Shown: positions 42,079 to 51,529, counted from the stretch's first letter. The stretch: DNA of 64,000 nucleotides from Oleispira sp963851095 (GCA_963851095.1 CAWKOX010000033.1:248001-312000); one strand, 5' to 3'. Notes: generated by a model from the letters alone, not told the origin. Numbers and translations are program-made.

Positions 42079-43188
42079 CTAAAGCTCTATTATTACTTCG
42101 CCGATAGGAACAGACACACACAGTTGTATGTCTTCTTGGCCAGTATCGGAGTAGCTATTGGTTAAGGTGTTATAAACTACACCGCTTTTTTTGCGGCACG
42201 AGCACTTATGGCAAATGCCCATGCGACAACCAGATTCTGGTTGCATGCCGATGTTTTCTGCTAACGCTAAAAGACTGGTATGGCTTCCAAGCTCGGCGCT
42301 CTTGCGTGATTGGCTGAAGTTAACGGTGCCTGCTTTGTCTAACTTGCTGAAATCAACAGGTGCTGGCCCAAAGCGTTCAATATAAATATTTTTTTCATTG
42401 ACCTTGGCATCTAACAGTACGTTATTGACTGCTTTAATCATGCTGTTTGGGCCGCAGATATAAATATCGTAATCCAGATAATTAGGGCACTGTTGCTGCA
42501 GCTGTTCTAGTGAAAAGTGCCCCATTTCTGCGGTGTTGATAAGATGCGTTGTTAAGTGTTTATTACCATCACTGATACTGTTCAGCTCTTGCTCGAATAA
42601 GTGCTCACCCTCATGGCGGGCGTAATAGAGCAAGCTTGCTTTTTGAGTCGGCTCTATCATTGACTGGCTGTGTAAATAGCTGCGAAATGGCGTGATGCCA
42701 CTACCGCCAGCGATCATAAGAATAGGGCGTGACCTATCTTTAATCATGAAATTACCCTGAGCCGCAGAAAGCCCCACGGTACTGGTTTCAGTTAGGGCTT
42801 GTTTTAACCATGGAGTGATACGGCCTTTGTCTTGAGCACGGATGGTTAATTCTATGGTGCCAAGCTGAGCGAACTGTTCGGGCGGTGAAGAGATGCTGAA
42901 ACAGCGTGATACCTTGGCGCCGTTTTTGATGACGTGCAGCTCGACATATTGTCCTGGCTGGAAATCTGGCCATTTTTTAGTGGGCTTAAGGACTAAGGTA
43001 TAGCAATTTTGGCTTTCACTGCGCACCTGTTTCACACGGGCACGGTAGTCGTTGGCGCTCCATAGCGGAAATAGGGGTTGAATCAAGGGTTCGGCATAGG
43101 ATTTTAAATTGGCATTATTGACGAGCGCCATTGAAAATTCGGTATAGGCCTTATGTCGCCATGTATTTTTATTTTGTATATTGGACAT
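42079..43188 (-). CDS. Ferredoxin reductase with C-terminal 2Fe-2S (DesC-like)
   Basis: Electron-transfer partner for the desaturase, 369 residues. A ferredoxin-reductase FAD domain (FQPGQYVELH, RCFSISSPP), an NAD(P) domain (MIAGGSGITPFRSYL, YICGPNSMI) and a C-terminal plant-type 2Fe-2S domain with C-R-M-G-I-C-H-K-C and a fourth Cys in IQLCVS. Expected to pass NAD(P)H electrons to the di-iron centre of the adjacent desaturase. The operator-like palindrome at 43212 lies 24 bp before its start. Confidence 0.92.
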   Translation of the reverse strand: MSNIQNKNTWRHKAYTEFSMALVNNANLKSYAEPLIQPLFPLWSANDYRARVKQVRSESQNCYTLVLKPTKKWPDFQPGQYVELHVIKNGAKVSRCFSISSPPEQFAQLGTIELTIRAQDKGRITPWLKQALTETSTVGLSAAQGNFMIKDRSRPILMIAGGSGITPFRSYLHSQSMIEPTQKASLLYYARHEGEHLFEQELNSISDGNKHLTTHLINTAEMGHFSLEQLQQQCPNYLDYDIYICGPNSMIKAVNNVLLDAKVNEKNIYIERFGPAPVDFSKLDKAGTVNFSQSRKSAELGSHTSLLALAENIGMQPESGCRMGICHKCSCRKKSGVVYNTLTNSYSDTGQEDIQLCVSVPIGEVIIEL

Positions 43189-43211
43189 TGATCGTCCTCC
43201 TGCCTTTTAGT

Positions 43212-43227
43212 GTGTACAGTTGTACAC
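43212..43227. promoter_or_regulatory. Operator-like palindrome, site 1 (desaturase operon)
   Basis: GTGTACA-GT-TGTACAC is perfect and sits immediately upstream of the reductase gene. The form GTACA-N2-TGTAC resembles the FabR/DesT class of fatty-acid operators; the regulator gene is divergent, so control by it is a reasonable inference. Confidence 0.65.
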
Positions 43228-43330
43228 TTATTGTTTTTATTATTCCAGTACTTAATTTGGCGTATTTGCACGTGTATTTATAATAATCTAATTAAAACAA
43301 TGACTTGTGGTTATATCTTATTGTTGAAAA

Positions 43331-43350
43331 AAGTGTACAAGTGAGAACTT
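43331..43350. promoter_or_regulatory. Operator-like site 2 (imperfect)
   Basis: AAGTGTACAAGTGAGAACTT keeps the left half AAGTGTACA and a degenerate right half. It lies mid-way in the intergenic region. Confidence 0.4.
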
Positions 43351-43422
43351 TATTACAATTAGGTTGATTGGGCGTTGATTTTATATTGAGTTTTTGTGAC
43401 GAAAGATCGTTAATTATTGTTT

Positions 43423-43444
43423 TTTGTGTACACTTGAGCACAAA
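43423..43444. promoter_or_regulatory. Operator-like site 3 (near the tetR gene)
   Basis: TTTGTG...CACAAA arms surround TGTACACTTGAGCA; 8 of 11 pairs match and the core shares TGTACA with site 1. It is 45 bp before the regulator start, suggesting autoregulation. Confidence 0.45.
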
Positions 43445-43488
43445 TTTAGGTGCCGCAAAATGCAGCCGTTTAATAAATGGGAAGGGTG

Positions 43489-44172
43489 ATGGTCAGTCAA
43501 GTCGATAGAAAGTTAATAACCCGTAAAGCCCTAATGGATGGAGCTTTGGCGTTGGTGGCAGAAGGTAGCCACTATTCCAGCCTAAGCTTACGTGAAGTGG
43601 CTAAGCGAGGGGGCGTCGTGCCGAATGCTTTTTACCGGCACTTTAAAGATTTAGATGAGTTGGGATTGGCGTTAGCGGACGAATTTGGCTTGTTATTGCG
43701 ACTGATTATGCGACAAGCTCGATTACAAGGTTTGGCCGCAGATAGCATGATTTCTGATTCGGTTAACTTCTATGTGGAGTATGTGCAAAAAGAACCTGCT
43801 TTGTTTCGGTTTATGGCACAAAGTATTACCGGGGGCTCGCCAGCGATGCGAGAAGCCATGCGCAATGAACTGGGACACTTTGCCAATGAAATGGTGACAG
43901 ACCTGAATCGCCTAGGGATACTTCCCAATATCAGTGGCACCGATATGAACATGCTAGGGCATCTAGCGATCCAGACAGTTTTTGGCAATACGACAGAAAT
44001 ATTAGACCTGCCAGAAAACAGTGCCAATATGATTGAGGCGATTCGTGAGCGCTGTACCAAGCAAGTGCGCTTGATATTTTTAGGTGCGAGTGATTGGGAT
44101 GCAAAAAGTGAGAAACAGCAAAAGCTAGACGCAAAGGCTAATCGCAAAAAGAAGAAATCTAAGACTGAGTAA
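43489..44172 (+). CDS. TetR-family regulator, DesT/FabR-like
   Basis: DNA-binding regulator of 227 residues that probably senses acyl-CoA saturation and controls the divergent desaturase operon. The HTH is SLSLREVAKRGGVVPNAFYRHFKD, very like DesT/FabR, with the ligand domain after it. The start at 43489 is chosen for its GGAAGGG ribosome-binding site; an in-frame ATG at 43477 is possible. The C-terminal tail is unusually lysine-rich (KQQKLDAKANRKKKKSK). Confidence 0.88.
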   Translation: MVSQVDRKLITRKALMDGALALVAEGSHYSSLSLREVAKRGGVVPNAFYRHFKDLDELGLALADEFGLLLRLIMRQARLQGLAADSMISDSVNFYVEYVQKEPALFRFMAQSITGGSPAMREAMRNELGHFANEMVTDLNRLGILPNISGTDMNMLGHLAIQTVFGNTTEILDLPENSANMIEAIRERCTKQVRLIFLGASDWDAKSEKQQKLDAKANRKKKKSKTE

Positions 44173-44192
44173 TTTGAACGAATATACACATC

Positions 44193-45512
44193 TTAGGCTT
44201 CACTTTTCTTATTTTTAGCTTCAATCCATTGCGCCATGTACTGAGTACTTTTCATTGAATGATGGCGCAGCATTAAACCTAAAAAATTATTATTTCGGCT
44301 GCTGGCTAATGTTTCAGATTGCTCGATTAAACGATTAATAAACTGCTCTTGCCAATACGTTTCATTGTATTGTTTGGCTAAAATAGCAAAGCCCTTTTGT
44401 TGATATTGAATAAAAGCCAATTCGTTTTGATAGGCTTTTACGGCGGCATCCGCAAAGATTTGAGGGTTATTGATCATCTCTTGGCTATTAATGATCTCGC
44501 CGTTCCAAAGCTGATCTTGCAGCATGCCTTCGCAACCTAGTTCGGTTGTAATGCTGGGCGTACCACACTCCATTGCATCACTCAGCTTGCCTTTAATGCC
44601 TGCACCAAAACGAATCGGGGCTAAGCATAACCGCGCCTGTTTCATCACCGCTTTAGCATCTTCTGCCCAGCCTTTAATATGAAAGCCTTGTTTTGCATTA
44701 TGCAGTTGTGTTGCTTTGGGTGGGGGATAAGCGCCATAAATATGCATTTCAGCTTTAGGTAGCTGCTTACGAATCAATGGCCAGATGTGTTGTTTTAATT
44801 GCAAAACAACATCCCAGTTAGGGGCATGACGAAAGTTACCAATGGTGATGAAATGTTTTCTGTCCGCGAAGGTCGGTAATGCAGCGATGTGATCGTCTGA
44901 TAGCGGCGTTAGCATAAACGGTAAGTACATCAGCTGTTGCTGGGGAACCTTAAAATGTTCAACTAATAGTTCAACTTCTACAGGCGAAATCATTAAGGTT
45001 AAATCACTGCGAAAAATAGCGGCGACTTCTCGAATGGCTAAATCAGAATGCAGGTATTGAGCAAGCTGCTCGCCTTTGGAAAATTCAGAAGTAGAAGATT
45101 GGGCGCTCGCAAGCTGAAAGGAATCCCCTTTTTTTACCGCTTTCTGGCGTGCTTCCCGTAAGCTGTGTAGGTCTTCGGTATTTAATACCCGCATCGCACT
45201 GGGGCAAAACTTTTCAACCCGCCAGCCAAATTGTTCTTCCATCATAAAGCGATCGAAGATCACCATGTCAGGGTTTAGCTCGGTAATGTACTGATCAAAA
45301 CTTTCGTTATTCAGCTCAATGGCTTGGCAGGTGACATCATGCTCGCTTAAATCTGCCATGTGATCACTGAGTTGAGCAGGACTGGCAAAAGTGACCTGCC
45401 AATCTTGCGCGCGCATGGCGGTGATTAACTGCATCATTCGGCTACCGGCAGCGGATGAGTTCGGTTCTGGCCAAACGTAACCAATAATTAATACTCTATT
45501 AACGGTGTTCAT
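44193..45512 (-). CDS. Glycosyltransferase (GT4-like, GT-B fold)
   Basis: A 439-residue predicted glycosyltransferase. The C-terminal half has the family's donor-binding pattern: HIKGWAEDAKAVMKQARLCLAPIRFGAGIKGKLSDAMECGTPSITTELGCEGM, with the E-x(7)-E-like cluster. The N-terminal half begins VLIIGYVWPEPNSSAAGSRMMQL, as in some group 1 transferases. Acceptor unknown; no polysaccharide cluster is nearby. It overlaps the DMT gene by 4 bp, so co-translation is likely. Confidence 0.83.
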   Translation of the reverse strand: MNTVNRVLIIGYVWPEPNSSAAGSRMMQLITAMRAQDWQVTFASPAQLSDHMADLSEHDVTCQAIELNNESFDQYITELNPDMVIFDRFMMEEQFGWRVEKFCPSAMRVLNTEDLHSLREARQKAVKKGDSFQLASAQSSTSEFSKGEQLAQYLHSDLAIREVAAIFRSDLTLMISPVEVELLVEHFKVPQQQLMYLPFMLTPLSDDHIAALPTFADRKHFITIGNFRHAPNWDVVLQLKQHIWPLIRKQLPKAEMHIYGAYPPPKATQLHNAKQGFHIKGWAEDAKAVMKQARLCLAPIRFGAGIKGKLSDAMECGTPSITTELGCEGMLQDQLWNGEIINSQEMINNPQIFADAAVKAYQNELAFIQYQQKGFAILAKQYNETYWQEQFINRLIEQSETLASSRNNNFLGLMLRHHSMKSTQYMAQWIEAKNKKSEA

Positions 45513-46492
45513 GCGATTTTTGCTGCCTTTGTGGTTATGTTTTTAGGCTTTAGCCGACTCACGCCTAAAATCACCAATACCATTCCTAAGCCATGATAAA
45601 GCGTGAAAACCTCGCCTAATAATACGACGGCCATAATACTGGTCATGATCGGGCCAACGGTTCCGGTTAGGGCTGCGTTGGCTGCGCCGATACGTTTTAC
45701 CGCTTCACTGATCATAAATGAGGGTACAACAGTAGCGGCAAAGGTTAATAACAATACAATGGCCATCAGCTCGGGGCTGAATTCCCAGTTATCATTATTA
45801 AAGCCCGTAGTGCCAAGGCCTGAAGAGTCAGGGGCGTTGAAAGTAAGTACTAACCCCGTATGAATAATGGTCGCCACCGTAGCACTGGTCATTGAGATGC
45901 AGGTGAATAATAAGCTGCCAAGACGATCAATGTGCTTCTTGCTGAATAACATATAAACCGCATAAGACAATGCGCTTAATAGAATTAACAGGCTGCCCTG
46001 AATAACCTGTTTACCCTGTAGGCTGAGGTCTTGCAGAAAAATACAGATAATCCCGGCATAGCATAAAGCCAGTGCCCCTAATTGCTGTTTAGTTACTTTG
46101 TGCTTGAAAATGACCGCGCCAAGAATCACTACCAAAGTGGGGTAGGCGTATAAAATAATACGTTCTAGCTGAGCATTGGCCAGCTCTAAACCTTTGAGGT
46201 CTAACAAGCTCGCAAGGTAATAACCAAATAAGCCCACAAAGGCTGCAGTCAGTCCGTGTTTAAAAGTCAGCTTGTTTTGTTGTATCAATTTTTGCTTCTG
46301 AATTAGCAAGATCCCTATGGCTAAATAGACGGGTAGCGCAAGCACCATGCGCAGTAACATTAAACTGAGGGCGTCAATACCATACGTGTAAGCCCATTTA
46401 ATGATAATGGGCTTGCAGGAAAACAGCAGAGCCGCGCCAATGGCGAAAGCAAACCCTTGCTTATTGGCGGTATTGATACTTGAATTAGACAT
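45509..46492 (-). CDS. DMT-superfamily (EamA) transporter
   Basis: Inner-membrane protein of 327 residues with about ten helices in two EamA repeats; LEVA-type features such as ANAALTGTVGPIMTSIMAVVLLGE near the end and ANAQLERIILYAYPTLVVILGAVIF in the first repeat are typical. Substrate (amino acid, metabolite or nucleotide sugar) unknown. The start at 46492 is chosen; the frame to 46573 adds 27 residues without membrane character. Confidence 0.85.
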   Translation of the reverse strand: MSNSSINTANKQGFAFAIGAALLFSCKPIIIKWAYTYGIDALSLMLLRMVLALPVYLAIGILLIQKQKLIQQNKLTFKHGLTAAFVGLFGYYLASLLDLKGLELANAQLERIILYAYPTLVVILGAVIFKHKVTKQQLGALALCYAGIICIFLQDLSLQGKQVIQGSLLILLSALSYAVYMLFSKKHIDRLGSLLFTCISMTSATVATIIHTGLVLTFNAPDSSGLGTTGFNNDNWEFSPELMAIVLLLTFAATVVPSFMISEAVKRIGAANAALTGTVGPIMTSIMAVVLLGEVFTLYHGLGMVLVILGVSRLKPKNITTKAAKIA

Positions 46493-46580
46493 AATGCGGG
46501 GGGCTCGTCGGCTGGTTAATCCTTGTTGAGGCGAATAATACAAGTTTCGACACTTTTTAACCATTTGATACAAGTTTCAT

Positions 46581-46609
46581 TTGTCCGGAAGGGCCAATAT
46601 CCGTATAAT
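46581..46609 (+). promoter_or_regulatory. Sigma-70 promoter of pyrG
   Basis: TTGTCC (46581-46586) and a perfect TATAAT (46604-46609) with 17 bp between them, about 70 bp before the pyrG ATG. Confidence 0.75.
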
Positions 46610-46677
46610 GTAGCGCCATCTTGTACAGAATCTTGCGTTCTGTAATTTAAAATTCTTCTCCAGTTCCCGGATCCTGT

Positions 46678-48300
46678 ATGACACGTTTTATTTTTGTCAC
46701 GGGCGGTGTTGTTTCCTCATTAGGGAAAGGCATCGCATCGGCTTCATTAGCCGCAATTCTTGAAGCACGTGGCCTTAAGGTCACCATGTTAAAGTTGGAC
46801 CCATATATTAACGTCGATCCGGGCACGATGAGCCCGTTTCAGCACGGTGAAGTGTTTGTCACCGAAGATGGTGCTGAGACTGACTTAGATTTGGGCCATT
46901 ACGAGCGTTTCATCAATACTAAGATGTCACGTCGTAATAACTTTACTACGGGTCGTATCTATACCGATGTTCTTGCTAAAGAACGTCGTGGCGATTACCT
47001 AGGTGGTACGGTTCAGGTTATTCCTCATATCACTGACGAAATTAAACGCCGTGTCATGGACGGTGCTGAAGGTTCTGATGTTGCCTTGGTTGAAATCGGC
47101 GGCACAGTGGGTGATATCGAATCACAACCTTTCCTTGAAGCCGTTCGCCAAATGAAAGTAGAGCTAGGTTCTAAGCGTGCGTTATCTGTGCACCTTACTT
47201 TGGTTCCTTATATCGCGACGGCTGGCGAGACTAAAACTAAGCCAACACAGCACTCTGTTAAAGAAATGCGCACCATCGGCTTACAGCCTGATGTCTTGAT
47301 TTGTCGTAGTGATCATAAAATTGATGCTTCTTCTTTACGTAAAATCTCTTTGTTTACCAACGTAGAAGAGCGTGCCGTTATTCCTTTGGAAGACGCGGAT
47401 ACAATCTACAAGATCCCTGGCGTATTACACGAAGCCGGTCTTGATGATCTGATCGTTGAAAAATTCGATTTAAGCTGCCATGAACCTGATTTAACCGATT
47501 GGGATAGCGTTATTGATGCTAAGTTAAATCCAGAGCAGCAAGTGAATATCGCTATGGTCGGTAAGTACATGGAGTTGTTGGATGCGTATAAGTCGTTGAT
47601 TGAAGCCATCGATCATGCCGGTATCCATCATAAGGCTAAGGTTAATATTCAGTTTATTGATGCTGAGGTTATTGAACGCCAAGGCACTGATATTCTAAAA
47701 GGTAAAGACGCAATTTTAGTACCGGGTGGCTTTGGTCATCGTGGTGTTGAAGGTAAAATTCGCACGGTTCAGTTCGCCCGTGAAAACAAGGTGCCTTTCT
47801 TGGGTATTTGTTTAGGCATGCAGTCTGCGGTTATTGAATTCGCGCGTAACGTTGTGGGTTGGGAAGATGCTCACTCAACCGAGTTTGATGCTGATACCAC
47901 ACATCCAGTGGTGGGTTTGATTACTGAATGGACTGACGCGACGGGTAATACCGAAGTACGTGATACCAGTTCTGACCTCGGTGGCACGATGCGTTTAGGC
48001 GCACAAGAGTGTCGTTTAGCTGAAGGTTCAAATACAGCGATTGCTTATGGCCAAGATGTTGTTAATGAACGTCATCGTCACCGTTATGAAGTCAACGCGA
48101 CGATCATTGCCGAACTTGAAAAAGCGGGCTTACGCATTGCAGGTCGCTCTATTGATGGTGACTTAGTAGAAGTTGTAGAAGTGGTTGATCACCCATGGTT
48201 TGTCGGTTGCCAGTTCCACCCAGAATTTACCTCGACTCCACGTCATGGACATGGATTATTTAGTGCCTTCATTAATGCGGCGATTGAGCATAAAGCTTAA
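46678..48300 (+). CDS. pyrG: CTP synthase
   Basis: Makes CTP from UTP, ATP and glutamine. N-terminal synthetase domain with TGGVVSSLGKGIASASLAAIL, LKLDPYINVDPGTMSPFQHGEVFV and GGTVGDIESQPFLEA; C-terminal class I glutamine amidotransferase with Cys in FLGICLGMQ and CQFHPEF. 540 residues, normal length. Begins 68 bp downstream of its promoter's -10. eno follows on the same strand after 125 bp. Confidence 0.98.
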   Translation: MTRFIFVTGGVVSSLGKGIASASLAAILEARGLKVTMLKLDPYINVDPGTMSPFQHGEVFVTEDGAETDLDLGHYERFINTKMSRRNNFTTGRIYTDVLAKERRGDYLGGTVQVIPHITDEIKRRVMDGAEGSDVALVEIGGTVGDIESQPFLEAVRQMKVELGSKRALSVHLTLVPYIATAGETKTKPTQHSVKEMRTIGLQPDVLICRSDHKIDASSLRKISLFTNVEERAVIPLEDADTIYKIPGVLHEAGLDDLIVEKFDLSCHEPDLTDWDSVIDAKLNPEQQVNIAMVGKYMELLDAYKSLIEAIDHAGIHHKAKVNIQFIDAEVIERQGTDILKGKDAILVPGGFGHRGVEGKIRTVQFARENKVPFLGICLGMQSAVIEFARNVVGWEDAHSTEFDADTTHPVVGLITEWTDATGNTEVRDTSSDLGGTMRLGAQECRLAEGSNTAIAYGQDVVNERHRHRYEVNATIIAELEKAGLRIAGRSIDGDLVEVVEVVDHPWFVGCQFHPEFTSTPRHGHGLFSAFINAAIEHKA

Positions 48301-48425
48301 TTAATAGCTTACATTTACAGAAGCAGACTGAGTTACGTTAAAACTGTTTAAACATTAGAGCATGCCGCGTTGATCGTTATTCGTATCCGCGGCGTAAAAG
48401 ATTACATTACGGAGAAGATAGTTAC

Positions 48426-49718
48426 ATGGCTAACATTATAAACATCAAAGCACGCGAAGTTATGGATTCACGTGGTAATCCTACCATCGAAGCTGACGTT
48501 ACTTTGGAAGGTGGTTTTTTCGGTACAGCTTGCGCTCCTTCTGGTGCATCTACCGGTTCTCGCGAAGCGTTAGAATTGCGTGATGGCGATAAAAGCCGTT
48601 ATTTAGGCAAAGGCGTATTGAAAGCCGTTGCTAATGTAAACGATGTAATCAAACCTGCTCTAATCGGCATGAATGCTCTAGATCAGCGCGCTCTTGATAA
48701 CAAGATGCTTGAACTAGACGGCACAGACAACAAAGCGACTTTGGGTGCTAATGCGATCTTGGCTGTCTCTTTGGCTGCTGCCAAAGCGGCTGCTGTTGCA
48801 AAAGGCGTTGAATTGTATGAGCACATTGCTGATCTAAACGGTACTTCGGGTCAGTACTCTATGCCATTACCTATGATGAACATCATCAACGGTGGCGAGC
48901 ACGCTGATAACAACGTTGATATCCAAGAATTTATGGTGCAACCGGTAGCTGCTCCTACGTTTGCTGAAGCACTTCGCGCTGGCGCAGAAATCTTCCATAG
49001 CTTGAAGAAAGTATTAAGCGAACAGGGTATGAGTACTTCTGTTGGTGATGAAGGTGGTTTCGCACCAGACCTAGCGTCTAACGCGGATGCACTTGCTGCC
49101 ATTAAAGTAGCTGTTGCCAATGCTGGCTACGAATTGGGTAAAGACATCACGCTTGCATTAGATTGCGCGGCAACTGAATTTTATGTTGATGGCAAATATG
49201 ACATGAAGGGTGAAGGCAAGGTTTTCACGTCTAACCAGTTCTCTGATTACCTTGCAGAGTTATGCGACGTTTATCCAATCGCTTCTATTGAAGATGGTTT
49301 GGACGAATCTGATTGGGATGGTTGGAAATACCAGACTGATATCCTAGGCAAAAAAGTACAGTTGGTGGGTGATGACTTGTTCGTAACCAATACCAAAATC
49401 TTGAAAGAAGGCATCGAGAAAGGTGTTGCTAACTCTATCTTGATTAAATTCAATCAAATCGGATCTTTGACTGAAACGCTAGAAGCGATTCAGATGGCTA
49501 AAGACGCAGGTTACACCGTTGTTATCTCTCACCGCTCTGGTGAAACGGAAGATACAACGATTGCTGATTTAGCTGTTGGTACGTGTGCTGGCCAGATCAA
49601 GACAGGTTCTCTATGTCGTTCTGACCGTGTTTCTAAGTACAACCGTCTATTGCGCATCGAAGAGCAATTGGAAGGTAAAGCACCTTACAATGGTTTGAAA
49701 GAAATCAAAGGTCAGTAA
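48426..49718 (+). CDS. eno: Enolase
   Basis: Glycolytic enzyme converting 2-phosphoglycerate to phosphoenolpyruvate; also an RNA-degradosome component in gammaproteobacteria. 430 residues with MDSRGNPTIEADVTLEGG, GGEHADNNVDIQEFMV, IEDGLDESDWDGW, LIKFNQIGSLTETLEA and the SHRSGETEDTTIADLAVG active-site loop. Follows pyrG as in many gammaproteobacteria. The leader holds GCCGCG/CGCGGC arms (48363-48403 region) that could form a hairpin. Confidence 0.98.
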   Translation: MANIINIKAREVMDSRGNPTIEADVTLEGGFFGTACAPSGASTGSREALELRDGDKSRYLGKGVLKAVANVNDVIKPALIGMNALDQRALDNKMLELDGTDNKATLGANAILAVSLAAAKAAAVAKGVELYEHIADLNGTSGQYSMPLPMMNIINGGEHADNNVDIQEFMVQPVAAPTFAEALRAGAEIFHSLKKVLSEQGMSTSVGDEGGFAPDLASNADALAAIKVAVANAGYELGKDITLALDCAATEFYVDGKYDMKGEGKVFTSNQFSDYLAELCDVYPIASIEDGLDESDWDGWKYQTDILGKKVQLVGDDLFVTNTKILKEGIEKGVANSILIKFNQIGSLTETLEAIQMAKDAGYTVVISHRSGETEDTTIADLAVGTCAGQIKTGSLCRSDRVSKYNRLLRIEEQLEGKAPYNGLKEIKGQ

Positions 49719-49808
49719 TCTTCGGATTATTAAATCTAGGTCGCTTATGGTATCGATTGTTAGATCGTCGACATAAGCTATCTAAGCAGCTTGATTGATT
49801 GCAGATCA

Positions 49809-49863
49809 TAAAAAAGGGAAGTTGAGTTTTTATTTCGATAATAAAAAGTCACTTCCCTTTTTG
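49809..49863 (+). terminator. Intrinsic terminator after eno
   Basis: AAAAAGGGAAGT (from 49810) pairs with ACTTCCCTTTTT (49851-49862). The loop itself contains A/T-rich self-complementary sequence. Bidirectional in form; ftsB begins 47 bp later. Confidence 0.8.
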
Positions 49864-49909
49864 CATATTAAGCTATCATTGAAAATCTGATTTTGACGAA
49901 GGAAAGTAC

Positions 49910-50194
49910 ATGGCTTGGAAATGGATTTTATCCTTAACAGTGCCTATCGTGTTTATTCTGATTTTGCAGTATCGCTTTTGGTTTGATGATACTGGCGTAG
50001 TGGCTAGCTGGAAATTACAGCAGCAAATGACAGAACTCGAACAAGACATCAGCGCGCAACACGTTCGCAACGATTGGCTAAAAGCCGAAGTGGATAGCTT
50101 ACGCCACAGCGATGACTTGATCGAAGAAAAGGCGCGAGAAGACCTAGGCTTTATTGGTAAAGATGAAAGCTTCTACTTGATTCTCGATAAGTGA
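49910..50194 (+). CDS. ftsB: Cell-division protein FtsB
   Basis: Small bitopic division protein of the FtsQLB complex that activates septal peptidoglycan synthesis. 94 residues: membrane helix at about 5-22 (WILSLTVPIVFILILQY), then a periplasmic coiled coil (LQQQMTELEQDISAQ, WLKAEVDSLRHSDDLIEEKAREDLGFI). The ending EKAREDLGFIGKDESFY matches the family. It is next to ispD, the usual neighbour. Confidence 0.93.
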   Translation: MAWKWILSLTVPIVFILILQYRFWFDDTGVVASWKLQQQMTELEQDISAQHVRNDWLKAEVDSLRHSDDLIEEKAREDLGFIGKDESFYLILDK

Positions 50195-50222
50195 GTACGA
50201 TTTCTAAGTGTCTACCTGTGTA

Positions 50223-51029
50223 ATGAACATGGCTAAAAAAGAATTCCCCCAGACTTGGTTGGTCTTACCCGCTGCTGGAGTTGGCTCGCGTATGCAAGCC
50301 GACCGTCCGAAGCAGTATTTAGATATGACGGTAAAGGGCATAACAAAAACAGTGATCGAATTTACGTTAGATCACTTGTTAAATTATGGTACTGACTCTG
50401 ATAGCTCTGGTTTAAATAGCTCTGGCTTTCATAAAATCGTTGTCGTAGTTACAAAAGGCGATCCGTATTGGCACGATATCAGCCTAGCTCGGAGTTATGA
50501 AAAAGATCCGCGAATTCTAGTTGTTGATGGTGGCAGTGAGCGTTGTTATTCCGTTTTAAACGCTTTGACTGCGATTACTCAAACAGCGCATAACGATAAT
50601 GCTTGGGTTGCTGTGCATGATGTTGCTCGCCCATGTTTATCTTATGCTGATCTTGATGGTTTGTTTTTAGCGCTTAACCATTATTCCGACGGTGGCATTC
50701 TGGCAACCCCCGTGCGCGATACGATGAAACGCGGAGTGCAAGGCCATCAACCTAAAGAAAGCACTTCTGCAGATGAAAACCTTATCGATCATACCGTCGA
50801 TCGCCAACAGCTTTGGCACGCGCTTACCCCGCAAATGTTTCCGTTAACGGCGTTATTAAGCAATCTACAAGCCGCTTTAGCCAATGGCTTTGAAGTTACC
50901 GATGATGCGTCTGCAATGGAGTTTGCAGGGGCAAAGCCCAAATTGGTCAGTGGACGCAGTGATAATTTAAAAATCACTCGCCCTGAAGATTTAAAATTGG
51001 CCGAATTTTATTTAAATCATAATGAATAA
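50223..51029 (+). CDS. ispD: 2-C-methyl-D-erythritol 4-phosphate cytidylyltransferase
   Basis: Second of the MEP-pathway cytidylyl steps, making CDP-ME. Residues: LVLPAAGVGSRMQADRPKQYL (nucleotide site), ILVVDGGSERCYSVLNAL, WVAVHDVARPCL, ATPVRDTMKR, and FEVTDDASAMEFAGAKPKLVSG. At ~268 residues it is longer than E. coli IspD (236); extra segments are a Ser-rich loop DSDSSGLNSSG and a loop QGHQPKESTSADENL before the lid. The start is uncertain (50208, 50223 or 50229). Confidence 0.93.
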   Translation: MNMAKKEFPQTWLVLPAAGVGSRMQADRPKQYLDMTVKGITKTVIEFTLDHLLNYGTDSDSSGLNSSGFHKIVVVVTKGDPYWHDISLARSYEKDPRILVVDGGSERCYSVLNALTAITQTAHNDNAWVAVHDVARPCLSYADLDGLFLALNHYSDGGILATPVRDTMKRGVQGHQPKESTSADENLIDHTVDRQQLWHALTPQMFPLTALLSNLQAALANGFEVTDDASAMEFAGAKPKLVSGRSDNLKITRPEDLKLAEFYLNHNE

Positions 51030-51042
51030 AGAGAGTCTTTGA

Positions 51043-51519
51043 ATGCGTATTGGTCATGGTTTTGATGTACACAAATTTGGCGAAGGCGACTTCATAACCC
51101 TGGGGGGCGTTAAAATTCCTTATAGCCAAGGTTTGATTGCCCATTCTGATGGTGATGTGGCATTACATGCTTTATCGGATGCGTTATTAGGTGCTTGTGC
51201 GTTAGGTGATATTGGCAAACACTTCCCTGATACCGACGATGAATTTGCCGGCGCCGACAGTCGTGGTTTATTACGTCATGTGATGACACTGGTAACTGAG
51301 CAAGGTTATAAGATTGGCAATGTTGATATTACCATTATTGCCCAAGCGCCAAAAATGGCACCGCACATAGAAACCATGCGTAATTTAATTGCAGACGATC
51401 TTAATTGCAGTATCAATCAAGTCAATGTAAAAGCAACCACCACAGAAAAACTGGGCTTCGAAGGCCGCAAAGAAGGCATCTCCGTACACGCCGTTGCTTT
51501 ATTAATAGACAGAACATAG
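51043..51519 (+). CDS. ispF: 2-C-methyl-D-erythritol 2,4-cyclodiphosphate synthase
   Basis: MEP-pathway enzyme converting CDP-ME2P to MEcPP. 158 residues, trimeric fold, Zn ligands in GHGFDVHKF and LIAHSDGDVALHALSDALLGA; other hallmarks DIGKHFPDTD and VNVKATTTEKLGFEGRKEGI. It sits 13 bp after ispD, as in most gammaproteobacteria. Confidence 0.97.
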   Translation: MRIGHGFDVHKFGEGDFITLGGVKIPYSQGLIAHSDGDVALHALSDALLGACALGDIGKHFPDTDDEFAGADSRGLLRHVMTLVTEQGYKIGNVDITIIAQAPKMAPHIETMRNLIADDLNCSINQVNVKATTTEKLGFEGRKEGISVHAVALLIDRT

Positions 51520-51529
51520 AGAACAAATA

